From contig RQOL01000906.1 of assembly GCA_013076295.1 (NCBI GenBank), forward strand, positions 6,638,297-6,702,296: a DNA stretch of 64,000 bases, given 5' to 3'. The first letter of the stretch is position 1. Every line of letters begins with the position of its first letter. Under the pieces are notes generated by a model. The model was not told the origin of the DNA. It ran no database searches and worked only from the letters and a program-made list of their open reading frames with translations. Shown in pieces: positions 14,491 to 29,453 of this stretch. Position numbers and translations under genes: made by a program. Origin of the DNA: Sanderia malayensis (taxonomy: Eukaryota > Cnidaria > Scyphozoa > Semaeostomeae > Pelagiidae).

Positions 14491-17400
14491 TGATGAGTTC
14501 CCACTATTGATGACTTTCCATTTTTTGGTGACATCCCACTTTTGATAACTTCCCTCTTTTGACGACTTCCCACTTTTTCTTGAATTCCCATCTTTGATGA
14601 CTTCCCACCTTTTCCTGACACCCACTTTTTCTTGACTTCCCACTTTTTCTTGACTTCCCACTTTTGATGACTTCCCACTTTTTCTTGAATTCTCATTTTT
14701 GACGACGTCCCACTTTTTCTTGATTTCCCACTTTTGATGCCTTCTCACTTTTAATAACTTCCCTTGTTATTTTGACATCTCACTGTTGATGAATTCACAC
14801 TTTTAACGACTTCCCACTTCTTCTTGACTTCCCACCTTTGATGACTTCCCACTTTTTCTAGATTTGCCATTTTTGGTGACTTCCCACTTTTGATGACATC
14901 CCACTTTTGATGAATTCCCACTTTTTCTTGACTTCCCACTTTTGATGAGTTCCCACTATTGATGACTTTCCATTTTTGGTGACTTCTCACTTTTGATGAC
15001 TTCCCTCTTTTGATGACTTCCCATTTTTTCCTGACATCCCACTTTTTCTTGACTTCCCACTTTTTCTTGACTTCCCATTTTTTATGACTTCCCAATTTTG
15101 AGGACTCTCACTTTTTTCTGACTTCCCATTTTTTTTGACTTCCTGCATTTTCTTGACTTCCCATTTTTGATGATTTCCCACTTTTTCTTGACTTCCCACT
15201 CTTTCCTAGCCTCCCTATTTTGATGACTTCCCTCTTTTAACAACTCCCCATATTTTCTTGACTTCCCGCTTTTGGTGACTTCCGCTTTTTGTGACTTCCC
15301 ACTTTTGATGACTTCCCACTTTTCTTGACTTCCCACTTTTTCTTGACTTCCCACTTTTGATGACTTCCCAGTTTTTCTTGAATTCTCACTTTTGACGACT
15401 CCCCACGTTTTCTTGACTTCCCACTTTTTCTTGACTTCCCACTTTTGATGACTTCCCAATTTTGGTAACTTCCCACTTTTGATGATTTCCTTCTTTTGAT
15501 GACTGCCCGCCTTCTCTTGACTTCCCACTTTTGATGACCTCCCATGTTTTCTTGACTTTCCACTTTTTCTTGAGTTCCCACGTTTTCTTGACCTGCCACT
15601 TTTTTCTTTTCTTCCCACTTTTGGTGAGTTCCCACTATTGATGACTTTTCATTTTCGGTGACTTCCCACTTTTTATGACTTCCCTCTTTTGACGGCTTCC
15701 CACTTTTTCTTGAATTCCCATTTTTGATAACTTCCCACTATTTCCTGACATCCCATTTTTTCTGGACTTCCCACTTTTTCTTGACTTCCCACTTTTGATG
15801 ACTTCCCACTTTTTCTTCAATTTTCACTTTTGACGACATCCCACTTTTTCTTGACCTCCCACTTTTGATGCTTTCTCACTTTTAACAACTTCCCTTCTTA
15901 TTTGACATCTCACTGTTGTTGAATTCACACTTTTAACGACTTCCCACTTCTTCTTGACTTCCCACCTTTTCTTGACTTCCCGCAATTTCTTGACTTCCCA
16001 TTTTGATGACTTCCCACTTTTTCTTGACGTCCCTCTTTGATGACTTCCCATTTTTTCTTGATTTCCCACTTTTAATGAGTTCCCACTATTGATGACTTCC
16101 ACCTTTGATGACTTCCCACTTTTGATGACTTCCCACTTTTTCTTGGTTTTCCGCTTTCGGTGACTTCCCACTTTTGATGCCTTCTCACTTTTAATAACTT
16201 CCCTTGTTATTTTGACATCTCACTGTTGATGAATTCACACTTTTAACGACTTCCCACTTCTTCTTGACTTCCCACCTTTTCTTGACTTCCCGCAATTTCT
16301 TGACTTCCCATTTTGATGACTTCCCACTTTTTCTTGACGTCCCTCTTTTGATGACTTTCCCATTTTTTCTTGCTTTCCCATTTTTAATGAGTTCCACTAT
16401 TGATGACTTCCACCTGTGATGACTTCCCACTTTTGATGACTTCCCACTTTTTCTTGGTTTTCCGCTTTCGGTGACTTCCCACTTTTGATGCCTTCTCACT
16501 TCTAATAACTTCCCTTGTTATTTTGACATCTCACTGTTGATGAATTCACACTTTTAACGACTTCCCACTTCTTCTTGACTTCCCACCTTTTCTTGACGTC
16601 CCACTTTTGATGACTTCCCACTTTTCTTGACTTTCCACTTTTGATGACTTCCCCCTTTTTGTTGACTTCCCACTTTTGATGAGTTCCCACTATTGATGAC
16701 TTTCCATTTTTGGTGACATCCCACTTTTGATGACTTCCCATGTTATCTTGACTTCTCATTTTTGATGACCTCCCACTTTGATGACCTCCACATTTTCTTG
16801 ACTTCCCGCTTTCAGTGACTTCCCACTTTTTCTTGACTTCCCACTTTTGATGAGTTTCCACTATTGATGACTTTCCATTTTTGGTGACATCCCACTTTTG
16901 ATAACTCCTCCCTTTTGACGACTTCCCACTTTTTCTTGAATTCCCATCTTTGATGACTTCCCACCTTTTCCTGACATCCCACTTTTCTTGACTTCCACTT
17001 TTTCTTGACTTCCCACTTTTGAATACTTCCCACTTTTTCTTGAATTCTCATTTTTGACGACGTCCCACTTTTCTTGATTTCCCACTTTTTGATGCCTTCT
17101 CACTTTTAATAACTTCCCTTGTTATTTTGACATCTCACTGTTGATGAATTCACACTTTTAAACGACTTCCCACTTCTTCTTGACCTCCCACCTTTGATGA
17201 CTTCCCACTTTTTCTAGATTTGCCATTTTTGGTGACTTCCCACTTTTGATGACCTCCCACTTTTGATGAATTCCCACTTTTTCTTGACTTCCCATTTTTG
17301 ATGAGTTCCCACTATTGATGACTTTCCATTTTTGGTGACTTCTCACTTTGATGACTTCCCTCTTTTGATGACTTCCCATTTTTTCCTGACATCCACTTTT

Positions 17401-20400
17401 TCTTGGCTTCCCACTTTTTCTTGACTTTCCCACTTTTATGACTTCCCACTTTTGATTACTTCCCACTTTATCCTGACTTCTCACTTTTGATGACTTCCCA
17501 TTTTGGATGACTTTCCACTTTTTCTTGACTTCCCAATTTTTCATAACCTCCCTATTTTGATGAATTCACTCTTTGATGACTCCCGACTTTTTCCTGACCT
17601 CCCGCTTTCGGTGACTTCCCAATTTTGGTAACTTCCCACTTTTTGATGATTCCTTTTTTTCATGAATACCCGCCTTCTCTTGACTTCCCACTTTTGATGA
17701 CCTCCCATGTTTTCTTGACTTCCACTTTTTCTTGAGTTCCCACGTTTTCTTGACCTCCCACTTTTTCTTTTCTTCCCAATTTTGGTGAGTTCCACTATTG
17801 ATGACTTCTCATTTTCGGTGACTTCCCACTTTTTATGACTTCCCAATTTTGAGGACTTCTCACTTTTTTCTGACTTCCCACTTTTTTTTGACTTCCTGCA
17901 TTTTCTTGACTTCCCATTTTTGATGATTTCCCACTTTTTTCTTGACTCCCACTTTTTTCCTAGCCTCCCTATTTTGATGACTTCCTCTTTTAACAATTTC
18001 CCCATTTTTTCTGACTTCCCAATTTTCTTGACTTCCCACTTTTGATGACTTCCCACTTTTTCTTCCATTCTCACTTTTTGACGACATCCCATTTTTTCTT
18101 GACTTCCACTTTTGATGCTTTCTCACTTTTAATAACTTCCCTTCTTATTTTGACATCCTCAGTATTGATGAATTCACACTTTTAACGACTTCCCACTTCT
18201 TCTTGACTTCCCACTTTTTTCTTCCACTTTTGATGACCTCCACTTTTTCTTGACTTCCCACTTTTGATGACTTCCCAGTTTTTCTTGAATTCTCACTTTT
18301 AACGACTCCCCACGTTTTCTTGACTTCCCACTCTGGATGACCTCCGACTTTTTCTTGACTTTCCACTTTTGATGACCTCCCACTTTTTCTTGACTTCCCA
18401 CTTTTGATGAGTTCCCACTATTGATGACTTTCCATTTTTGGTGACATCCCACTTTTGATGGCTTCCCTCCTTTGACAACTTCCCACTTTTTCTTGACTTC
18501 CCACCTTTGATGACTTCCCACTTTTTCTTGACTTCCCGCTTTCGATGACATCCACTTTTTTTTGTCCTGCTAATTTTTCTTGACTTTTGATGACGTCCCA
18601 CGTTTTCTGGACTTCCCACTCTGGATGACCTCCCACTTTTTCTTGACTTTCCACTTTTTCTTGCCTTCCCACTTTTGATGACTTCCCACTTTTGATGACT
18701 TCCCACTTTGTCTTGACTTCCCACTTTTGTTGACTTCTCACTTTTAATAACTTCCCTTGTTATTTTGACATCTCACTGTTGATGAATTCACACTTTTAAC
18801 GACTTCCCACTTCTTCTTGACTTCCCACCTTTTCTTGACTTCCCGCAATTTCTTGACTTCCCATTTTGATGACTTCCCACTTTTTCTTGACGTCCCACTT
18901 TTGATGACTTCCCACTTTTTCTTGATTTCCCACTTTTGATGAGTTCCCACTATTGATGACTTCCACCTTTTCCTGACATCCCACTTTTTCTTGACTTCCC
19001 ACTTTTTCTTGACTTCCCACTTTTGATGACTTCCCAATTTTGGTAACTTCCCACTTTTTCTTTTCTTCCCACTTTTGGTGAGTTCCCACTATTGATGACT
19101 TCTCATTTTCGGTGACTTCCCACTTTTTATGACTTCCCAATTTTGAGGACTTCTCACTTTTTTCTGACTTCCCACTTTTTTTTGACTTCCTGAATTTTCT
19201 TGACTTCCCATTTTTAATGATTTCCCACTTTTTCTTGACTTCCCACTTTTTCCTAGCCTCCCTATTTGGATGACTTCCCTCTTTTCACAACTCCCCATAT
19301 TTTCTTGACTTCCCGCTTTTGGTGACTTCCCGTTTTTTTGTGACTTCCCACTTTTTCTTGCCTTCCCACTTTTGATGACTTCCCACTTTTGATGACTTCC
19401 CACTTTGTCTTGACTTCCCACTTTTGTTGACTTCTCACTTTTGATAACTTCCCATGTTATCTTGACTTCTCATTTTTGATGACCTCCCACTTTTGATGAC
19501 CTCCCACATTTTCTTGACTTCCCGCTTTCAGTGACTTCCCACTTTTTCTTGACTTCCCACTTTTGATGAGTTCCCACTATTGATGACTTTCCATTTTTGG
19601 TGACATCCCACTTTTGATAACTTCCCTCTTTTGACGACTTCCCACTTTTTCTTGAATTCCCATCTTTGATGACTTCCCACCTTTTCCTGACATCCCACTT
19701 TTCTTGACTTCCCACTTTTCTTGACTTCCCACTTTTGAATACTTCCCACTTTTTCTTGAATTCTCATTTTTGACGACGTCCCACTTTTTCTTGATTTCCC
19801 ACTTTTGATGCCTTCTCACTTTTAATAACTTCCCTTGTTATTTTGACATCTCACTGTTGATGAATTCACACTTTTAACGACTTCCCACTTCTTCTTGACT
19901 TCCCACCTTTGATGACTTCCCACTTTTTCTAGATTTGCCATTTTTGGTGACTTCCCACTTTTGATGACCTCCCACTTTTGATGAATTCCCACTTTTTCTT
20001 GACTTCCCATTTTTGATGAGTTCCCACTATTGATGACTTTCCATTTTGGTGACTTCTCACTTTTGATGACTTCCCTCTTTTGATGACTTCCCATTTTTTC
20101 CTGACATCCCACTTTTTCTTGACTTCCCACTTTTTCTTGACTTCCCACTTTTGATGACTTCCCACTTTTGATTACTTCCCACTTTATCCTGACTTCTCAC
20201 TTTTGATGACTTCCCATTTTGGATGACTTTCCACTTTTTCTTGACTTCCCAATTTTTCATAACCTCCCTATTTTGATGAATTCACTCTTTTGATGACTCC
20301 CGACTTTTTCCTGACCTCCCGCTTTCGGTGACTTCCCAATTTTGGTAACTTCCCACTTTTGATGATTTCCTTTTTTGATGAATACCCGCCTTCTCTTGAC

Positions 20401-23400
20401 TTCCCACTTTTGATGACCTCCCATGTTTTCTTGACTTCCCACTTTTTCTTGAGTTCCCACGTTTTCTTGACCTCCCACTTTTTCTTTTCTTCCCAATTTT
20501 GGTGAGTTCCCACTATTGATGACTTCTCATTTTCGTGACTTCCCACTTTTTATGACTTCCCAATTTTGAGGACTTCTCACTTTTTTCTGACTTCCCACTT
20601 TTTTTTGACTTCCTGCATTTTCTTGACTTCCCATTTTTGATGATTTCCCACTTTTTCTTGACTTCCCACTTTTTCCTAGCCTCCCTATTTTGATGACTTC
20701 CCTCTTTTAACAATTCCCCATATTTTCTTGACTTCCCGCTTTTGGTGACTTCGCTTTTTTGTGACTTCCCACTTTTGATGACTTCCCAATTTTCTTGACT
20801 TCCCACTTTTTCTTCACTTCCCACTTTTGATGACTTCCCAGTTTTTCTTGAATTCTCACTTTTGACGACTCCCCACGTTTTCTTGACTTCCCACTCTGGA
20901 TGACCTCCCACTTTTTCTTGACTTTCCACTTTTGATGACTTCCCCCTTTTTGTTGACTTCCCACTTTTGATGAGTTCCCACTATTGATGACTTTCCATTT
21001 TTGGTGACATCCCACTTTTGATGACTTCCCTCTTTGACGGCTTCCCACTTTTTCTTGAATTCCCATCTTTGATAACTTCCCACTATTTCCTGACATCCCA
21101 TTTTTTCTTGACTTCCCACTTTTTCTTGACTTCCCACTTTTGATGACTTCCCAGTTTTCTTGAATTCTCACTTTTGACGACTCCCCACGTTTTCTTGACT
21201 TCCCACTCTGGATCACCTCCCACTTTTTCTTGACTTTCCACTTTTGATGACTTCCCCCTTTTTGTTGACTTCCCACTTTTGATGAGTTCCCACTGTTGAT
21301 GACTTTCCATTTTTGTGACATCCACTTTTGATGACTTCCCATGTTATCTTGACTTCTCATTTTTGATGACCTCCCACTTTTGATGACCTCCCACATTTTC
21401 TTGACTTCCCGCTTTCAGTGACTTCCCACTTTTTCTTGACTTCCCACTTTGATGAGTTTCCACTATTGATGACTTTCCATTTTTGGTGACATCCCACTTT
21501 TGATAACTTCCCTCTTTTGACGACTTCCCACATTTTCTTGAATTCCCATCTTTGATGACTTCCCACCTTTTCCTGACATCCCACTTTTCTTGACTTCCCA
21601 CTTTTTCTTGACTTCCACTTTTGAATACTTCCCACTTTTTCTTGAATTCTCATTTTTGACGACGTCCCACTTTTTCTTGATTTCCCACTTTTGATGCCTT
21701 CTCACTTTTAATAACTTCCCTTGTTATTTTGACATCTCACTGTTGATGAATTCACACTTTTAACGACTTCCCACTTCTTCTTGACTTCCACCTTTGATGA
21801 CTTCCCACTTTTTCTAGATTTGCCATTTTTGGTGACTTCCCACTTTTGATGACCTCCCACTTTTGATGAATTCCCACTTTTCTTGACTTCCCATTTTTGA
21901 TGAGTTCCCACTATTGATGACTTTCCATTTTTGGTGACTTCTCACTTTTGATGACTTCCCTCTTTTGATGACTTCCCATTTTTCCTGACATCCCACTTTT
22001 TCTTGGCTTCCCACTTTTCTTGACTTCCCACTTTTGATGACTTCCCACTTTTGATTACTTCCCACTTTTTGTTGACTTCCCACTTTGATGACTTTCCACT
22101 TTTGATGACTTCCCCCTTTTGTTGACTTCCCACTTTTGATGAGTTCCCACTATTGATGACTTTCCATTTTTGGTGACATCCCCACTTTTGATGACTTCCC
22201 TCTTTTGACGGCTTCCCACTTTTTCTTGAATTCCCATCTTTGATAACTTCCCACTATTTCCTGACATCCCATTTTTTCTGACTTCCCACTTTTTCTTGAC
22301 TTCCCACTTTTGATGACTTCCCAGTTTTTCTTGAATTCTCACTTTTGACGACTCCCCACGTTTTCTTGACTTCCCACTCTGGATGACCTCCCACTTTTCT
22401 TGACTTCCACTTTTGATGACTTCCCCCTTTTGTTGACTTCCCACTTTGATGATTCCCACTGTTGATGACTTTCCATTTTGGTGACATCCCACTTTTGATG
22501 ACTTCCCATGTTATCTTGACTTCTCATTTTTGATGACCTCCCACTTTTGATGACCTCCCACATTTTCTTGACTTCCCGCTTTCAGTGACTTCCCACTTTT
22601 TCTTGACTTCCCACTTTTGATGAGTTTCCACTATTGATGACTTTCCATTTTTGTGACATCCCACTTTTGATAACTTCCTCTGTTGACGACTTCCCACTTT
22701 TTCTTGAATTCCCATCTTTGATGACTTCCCACCTTTTCCTGACATCCCACTTTTCTTGACTTCCCACTTTTTCTTGACTTCCCACTTTTGAATACTTCCC
22801 ACTTTTTCTTGAATTCTCATTTTGACGACGTCCCACTTTTCTTGACTTCCCACTTTTGATGCCTTCTCACTTTTAATAACTTCCCTTGTTATTTTGACAT
22901 CTCACTGTTGATGAATTCACACTTTTAACGACTTCCCACTTCTTCTTGACTTCCCACCTTTGATGACTTCCCACTTTTTCTAGATTTGCCATTTTTGGTG
23001 ACTTCCCACTTTTGATGACCTCCCACTTTTGATGAATTCCCACTTTTTCTTGACTTCCCATTTTTGATGAGTTCCCACTATTGATGACTTTCCATTTTTG
23101 GTGACTTCTCACTTTTGATGACTTCCCTCTTTTGATGACTTCCCATTTTTTCCTGACATCCCACTTTTTCTTGGCTTCCCACTTTTTCTTGACTTCCCAC
23201 TTTTGATGACTTCCCACTTTTGATTACTTCCCACTTTATCCTGACTTCTCACTTTTGATGACTTCCCATTTTGGATGACTTTCCACTTTTTCTTGACTTC
23301 CCAATTTTTCATAACCTCCCTATTTTGATGAATTCACTCTTTTGATGACTCCCGACTTTTTCCTGACCTCCCGCTTTCGGTGACTTCCCAATTTTGGTAA
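14491..23400. repeat. Mosaic array segment C
   Basis: Continuous monomer array assembled from pieces found elsewhere. About 14.45-15.1 kb resembles 47.95-48.6 kb, 17.1-18.7 kb resembles 46.2-47.8 kb, and 18.74-19.4 kb resembles 44.65-45.4 kb. Anchors: 14768, 15899, 16208, 16519, 17123, 18146, 18761, 19839, 21725, 22890. TCTAGA landmarks are at 14857, 17213, 19928, 21813 and 22979. Parts of 15.9-18.2 and 20.7-22.8 kb show many one-base losses in T and C runs. Confidence 0.8.
15899..16518. repeat. Two degraded 312-bp units
   Basis: Anchors at 15899, 16208 and 16519 give intervals of 309 and 311 bp. Monomer order matches the 312-bp unit, with single-base losses in homopolymer runs. Confidence 0.8.
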
Positions 23401-23688
23401 CTTCCCACTTTTGATGAGTTCCCACTATTGATGACTTTCCATTTTTGGTGACATCCCACTTTTGATGACTTCCCTCTTTTGACGGCTTCCCACTTTTTCT
23501 TGAATTCCCATCTTTGATAACTTCCCACTATTTCCTGACATCCCTTTTTTTCTGGACTTCCCACTTTTTCTTGACTTCCCACTTTTGATGACTTCCCACT
23601 TTTTCTTCAATTTTCACTTTTGACGACATCCCACTTTTTCTTGACTTCCCACTTTTGATGCTTTCTCACTTTTAACAACTTCCCTTCT

Positions 23689-24312
23689 TATTTTGACATC
23701 TCACTGTTGTTGAATTCACACTTTTAACGACTTCCCACTTCTTCTTGACTTCCCACCTTTTCTTGACTTCCCGCAATTTCTTGACTTCCCATTTTTGATG
23801 ACTTCCCACTTTTTCTTGACGTCCCTCTTTTGATGACTTCCCATTTTTTCTTGATTTCCCACTTTTAATGAGTTCCCACTATTGATGACTTCCACCTTTG
23901 ATGACTTCCCACTTTTGATGACTTCCCACTTTTTCTTGGTTTTCCGCTTTCGGTGACTTCCCACTTTTGATGCCTTCTCACTTTTAATAACTTCCCTTGT
24001 TATTTTGACATCTCACTGTTGATGAATTCACACTTTTAACGACTTCCCACTTCTTCTTGACTTCCCACCTTTTCTTGACTTCCCGCAATTTCTTGACTTC
24101 CCATTTTTGATGACTTCCCACTTTTTCTTGACGTCCCTCTTTTTATGACTTCCCATTTTTTCTTGCTTTCCCATTTTTAATGAGTTCCCACTATTGATGA
24201 CTTCCACCTTTGATGACTTCCCACTTTTGATGACTTCCCACTTTTTCTTGGTTTTCCGCTTTCGGTGACTTCCCACTTTTGATGCCTTCTCACTTCTAAT
24301 AACTTCCCTTGT
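23689..24312. repeat. Two perfect-length 312-bp units
   Basis: Anchors at 23689, 24001 and 24313 are exactly 312 bp apart. I divided the second unit into 18 monomers: ten of 17 bp, seven of 18 bp and one of 16 bp (ACTTCCACCTTTGATG), which add to 312. This is the clearest reference unit in the window. Confidence 0.9.
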
Positions 24313-25186
24313 TATTTTGACATCTCACTGTTGATGAATTCACACTTTTAACGACTTCCCACTTCTTCTTGACTTCCCACCTTTTCTTGACGTCCCACGT
24401 TTTCTTGACCTCCCACTTTTTCTTTTCTTCCCACTTTTGGTGAGTTCCCACTATTGATGACTTTTCATTTTCGGTGACTTCCCACTTTTTATGACTTCCC
24501 AATTTTGAGGACTTCTCACTTTTTTCTGACTTCCCACTTTTTTTTGACTTCCTGCATTTTCTTGACTTCCCATTTTTGATGATTTCCCACTTTTTCTTGA
24601 CTTCCCACTTTTTCCTAGCCTCCCTATTTTGATGACTTCCCTCTTTTCACAACTCCCCATATTTTCTTGACTTCCCGCTTTTGGTGACTTCCCGCTTTTT
24701 TGTGACTTCCCACTTTTGATGACTTCCCACTTTTTCTTGACTTCCCACTTTTTCTTGACTTCCCACTTTTGATGACTTCCCAGTTTTTCTTGAATTCTCA
24801 CTTTTGACGACTCCCCACGTTTTCTTGACTTCCCACTCTGGATGACCTCCCACTTTTTCTTGACTTTCCACTTTTGACGACCTCCCACTTTTTCTTGACT
24901 TCCCACTTTTGATGAGTTCCCACTATTGATGACTTTCCATTTTTGGTGACATCCCACTTTTGATGACTTCCCTCTTTTGACGGCTTCCCACTTTTTCTTG
25001 AATTCCCATCTTTGATAACTTCCCACTATTTCCTGACATCCCATTTTTTCTGGACTTCCCACTTTTTCTTGACTTCCCACTTTTGATGACTTCCCACTTT
25101 TTCTTCAATTTTCACTTTTGACGACATCCCACTTTTTCTTGACTTCCCACTTTTGATGCTTTCTCACTTTTAACAACTTCCCTTCT

Positions 25187-25806
25187 TATTTTGACATCTC
25201 ACTGTTGTTGAATTCACACTTTTAACGACTTCCCACTTCTTCTTGACTTCCCACCTTTCTTGACTTCCCGCAATTTCTTGACTTCCCATTTTTGATGACT
25301 TCCCACTTTTTCTTGACGTCCTCTTTTGATGACTTCCCATTTTTTCTTGATTTCCCACTTTTAATGAGTTCCCACTATTGATGACTTCCACCTTTGATGA
25401 CTTCCCACTTTTGATGACTTCCCACTTTTTCTTGGTTTCCGCTTTCGGTGACTTCCACTTTTGATGCCTTCTCACTTTTAATAACTTCCCTTGTTATTTT
25501 GACATCTCACTGTTGATGAATTCACACTTTTAACGACTTCCCACTTCTTCTTGACTTCCCACCTTTTCTTGACTTCCCGCAATTTCTTGACTTCCCATTT
25601 TTGATGACTTCCCACTTTTTCTTGACGTCCCTCTTTTTATGACTTCCCATTTTTTCTTGCTTTCCCATTTTTAATGAGTTCCCACTATTGATGACTTCCA
25701 CCTTTGATGACTTCCCACTTTTGATGACTTCCCACTTTTTCTTGGTTTTCCGCTTTCGGTGACTTCCCACTTTTGATGCCTTCTCACTTCTAATAACTTC
25801 CCTTGT
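25187..25806. repeat. Two 312-bp units (308 and 312 bp)
   Basis: Anchors at 25187, 25495 and 25807. The first unit has four single-base losses (a CACCTTTCTTG monomer, GTCCTC, GGTTTCC and ACTTCCACTT). One of these two units is absent from the corresponding place in the copy starting at 8752. Confidence 0.85.
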
Positions 25807-26310
25807 TATTTTGACATCTCACTGTTGATGAATTCACACTTTTAACGACTTCCCACTTCTTCTTGACTTCCCACCTTTTCTTGACGTCCCACTTTTGATG
25901 ACTTCCCACTTTTTCTTGATTTCCACTTTTGATGAGTTCCCACTATTGATGACTTCCACCTTTTCCTGACATCCCACTTTTTCTTGACTTCCCACTTTTG
26001 ATGACTTCCCACTTTTTCTTGACTTCCCACTTTTGATGAGTTCCCACTATTGATGACTTTCCATTTTTGGTGACATCCCACTTTTGATGACTTCCCTCTT
26101 TTGACGGCTTCCCACTTTTTCTTGAATTCCCATCTTTGATAACTTCCCACTATTTCCTGACATCCCATTTTTTCTGGACTTCCCACTTTTTCTTGACTTC
26201 CCACTTTTGATGACTTCCCACTTTTTCTTCAATTTTCACTTTTGACGACATCCCACTTTTTCTTGACTTCCCACTTTTGATGCTTTCTCACTTTTAACAA
26301 CTTCCCTTCT

Positions 26311-26622
26311 TATTTTGACATCTCACTGTTGTTGAATTCACACTTTTAACGACTTCCCACTTCTTCTTGACTTCCCACCTTTTCTTGACTTCCCGCAATT
26401 TCTTGACTTCCCATTTTTGATGACTTCCCACTTTTTCTTGACGTCCCTCTTTTGATGACTTCACATTTTTTCTTGATTTCCCACTTTTAATGAGTTCCCA
26501 CTATTGATGACTTCCACCTTTGATGACTTCCCACTTTTGATGACTTCCCACTTTTTCTTGGTTTTCCGCTTTCGGTGACTTCCCACTTTTGATGCCTTCT
26601 CACTTTTAATAACTTCCCTTGT
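26311..26622. repeat. 312-bp higher-order unit
   Basis: Exactly 312 bp between anchors at 26311 and 26623. It carries the variant ACTTCACATTTTTTCTTG near 26459, shared with the paired unit near 11500. Confidence 0.85.
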
Positions 26623-29453
26623 TATTTTGACATCTCACTGTTGATGAATTCACACTTTTAACGACTTCCCACTTCTTCTTGACTTCCCACCTTTTCTTGA
26701 CTTCCCGCAATTTCTTGACTTCCCATTTTTGATGACTTCCCACTTTTTCTTGACGTCCCTCTTTTGATGACTTCCCATTTTTTCTTGCTTTCCCATTTTT
26801 AATGAGTTCCCACTATTGATGACTTCCACCTTTGATGAGTTCCCACTATTGATGACTTCCACCTTTTCCTGACATCCCACTTTTTCTTGACTTCCCAGTT
26901 TTTCTTGACTTCCCACTTTTGATGACTTCCCACTTTTGATTACTTCCCACTTTATCCTGACTTCTCACTTTTGATGACTTCCCATTTTGGTTGACATTCC
27001 ACTTTTTCTTGACTTCCCAATTTTTCATAACCTCCCTATTTTGATGAATTCACTCTTTTGATGACTCCTCACTTTTTCCTGACCTCCCGTATTCGGTGAC
27101 TTCCCAATTTTGGTAACTTCCCACTTTTGATGATTTCCTTCTATTGATGACTACCCGCCTTCTCTTGACTTCTCACTTTTGATGAATTCCCACCTTTTCT
27201 TGACTTCCAACTTTTGATGAGTTCCCACTATTGATGACGTTCCATTTTTGGTGACTTCTCACTTTTGATGACTTCCCTCTTTTGATGACTTCCAATTTTT
27301 TCCTGACATCCCACTTTTTCTTGACTTCCCACTTTTGGTGAGTTCCCACTATTGATGACTTCTCATTTTCGGTGACTTCCCACTTTTTATGACTTCCCAA
27401 TTTTGAGGACTTCTCACTTTTTTCTGACTTCCCACTTTTTTTTGACTTCCTGCATTTTCTTGACTTCCCATTTTTGATGATTTCCCACTTTTTCTTGACT
27501 TCCCACTTTTTCTTGACTTCCCACTTTTGATGACTTCCCAGTTTTTCTTGAATTCTCACTTTTGACGACTCCCCACGTTTTCTTGACTTCCCACTCTGGA
27601 TGACCTCCCACTTTTTCTTGACTTTCCACTTTTGACGACCTCCCATTTTTTCCTGACTTCCCACTTTTGATGAGTTCCCACTATTGATGACTTTCCATTT
27701 TTGGTGACTTCTCACTTTTGATGACTTCCCTCTTTTGATGACTTCCCATTTTTCCTGACATCCCACTTTTTCTTGACTCCCCACTTTTTCTTGACTTCCC
27801 ACTTTTGATGACTTCCCACTTTTGATTACTTCCCACTTTATCTTGACTTCTCACTTTTGATGACTTCCCATATTGGATGACTTCCCACTTTTTCTTGACC
27901 TCCCACTTTTTCTTTACTACCCACTTTTGGTGAGTTCCCACTATTGATGACTTCCCATTTTTGGTGACTTCCCACTTTTGATGGCTTCCCTCTTTTGACA
28001 ACTTCCCACTTTTTCTTGACTTCCCACCTTTGATGACTTCCCACTTTTTCTTGACTTCCCGCTTTCGATGACATCCCACTTTTTTTTGTCCTGCTAATTT
28101 TTCTTGACTTTTGATGATGTCCCACGTTTTCTGGACTTCCCACTCTGGATGACCTCCCACTTTTTCTTGACTTTCCACTTTTTCTTGCCTTCCCACTTTT
28201 GATGACTTCCCACTTTTGATGACTTCCCACTTTGTCTTGACTTCCCACTTTTGTTGACTTCTCACTTTTGATAACTTCCCATGTTATCTTGACTTCTCAT
28301 TTTTGATGACCTCCCACTTTTGATGACCTCCCACATTTTCTTGACTTCCCGCTTTCAGCGACTTCCCACTTTTTCTTGACTTCCCACTTTTGATGAGTTC
28401 CCACTATTGATGACTTTCCATTTTTGGTGACTTCTCACTTTTGATGACTTCCCTCTTTTGATGACTTCCCATTTTTTCCTGACATCCCACTTTTTTTTGA
28501 CTTCCCACTTTTTCTTGACTTCCCACTTTTGATGACTTCCCACTTTTGATTACTTCCCACTTGATCCTGACTTCTCACTTTTGATGACTTCCCATTTTGG
28601 ATGACTTTCCACTTTTTCTTGACTTCCCAATTTTTCATAACCTCCCTATTTTGATGAATTCACTCTTTTGATGACTCCCGACTTTTTCCTGACCTCCCGC
28701 TTTCGGTGACTTCCCAATTTTGGTAACTTCCCACTTTTGATGATTTCCTTTTTTTGATGAATACCCGCCTTCTCTTGACTTCCCACTTTTGATGACCTCC
28801 CATGTTTTCTTGACTTCCCACTTTTTCTTGAGTTCCCACGTTTTCTTGACCTCCCACTTTTTCTTTTCTTCCCAATTTTGGTGAGTTCCCACTATTGATG
28901 ACTTCTCATTTTCGGTGACTTCCCACTTTTTATGACTTCCCAATTTTGAGGACTTCTCACTTTTTTCTGACTTCCCATTTTTTTTTGACTTCCTGCATTT
29001 TCTTGACTTCCCGCTTTTGGTGACTTCCGCTTTTTTGTGACTTCCCATTTTTGATGACTTCCCACTTTTTCTTGACTTTCCACTTTTGATGACCTCCCAC
29101 TTTTTCTTGACTTCCCACTTTTGATGACTTCCCAGTTTTTCTTGAATTCTCACTTTTGACGACTCCCCACGTTTTCTTGACTTCCCACTCTGGATGACCT
29201 CCCACTTTTTCTTGACTTTCCACTTTTGATGACTTCCCCCTTTTTGTTGACTTCCCACTTTTGATGACTTCCCTCTTTTGACGGCTTCCCACTTTTTCTT
29301 GAATTCCCATCTTTGATAACTTCCCACTATTTCCTGACATCCCATTTTTTCTTGACTTCCCAATTTTTCTTGACTTCCCACTTTTGATGACTTCCCACTT
29401 TTTCTTCCATTCTCATTTTTGACGACATCCCATTTTTTCTTGACTTCCCACTT

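Larger units (their letters stand above)
23401..29453. repeat. Large block B, copy 2 (6.05 kb)
   Basis: This is the longest copy of the block starting at 8752. Anchors: 23689, 24001, 24313, 25187, 25495, 25807, 26311, 26623. It has one more 312-bp-class unit than copy 1. It shares the six-monomer deletion at 29008 with copy 1. It also matches 33.5-37.9 kb at a displacement that changes from 10059 to 8565 bp, a difference of 1494 bp. Confidence 0.88.
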
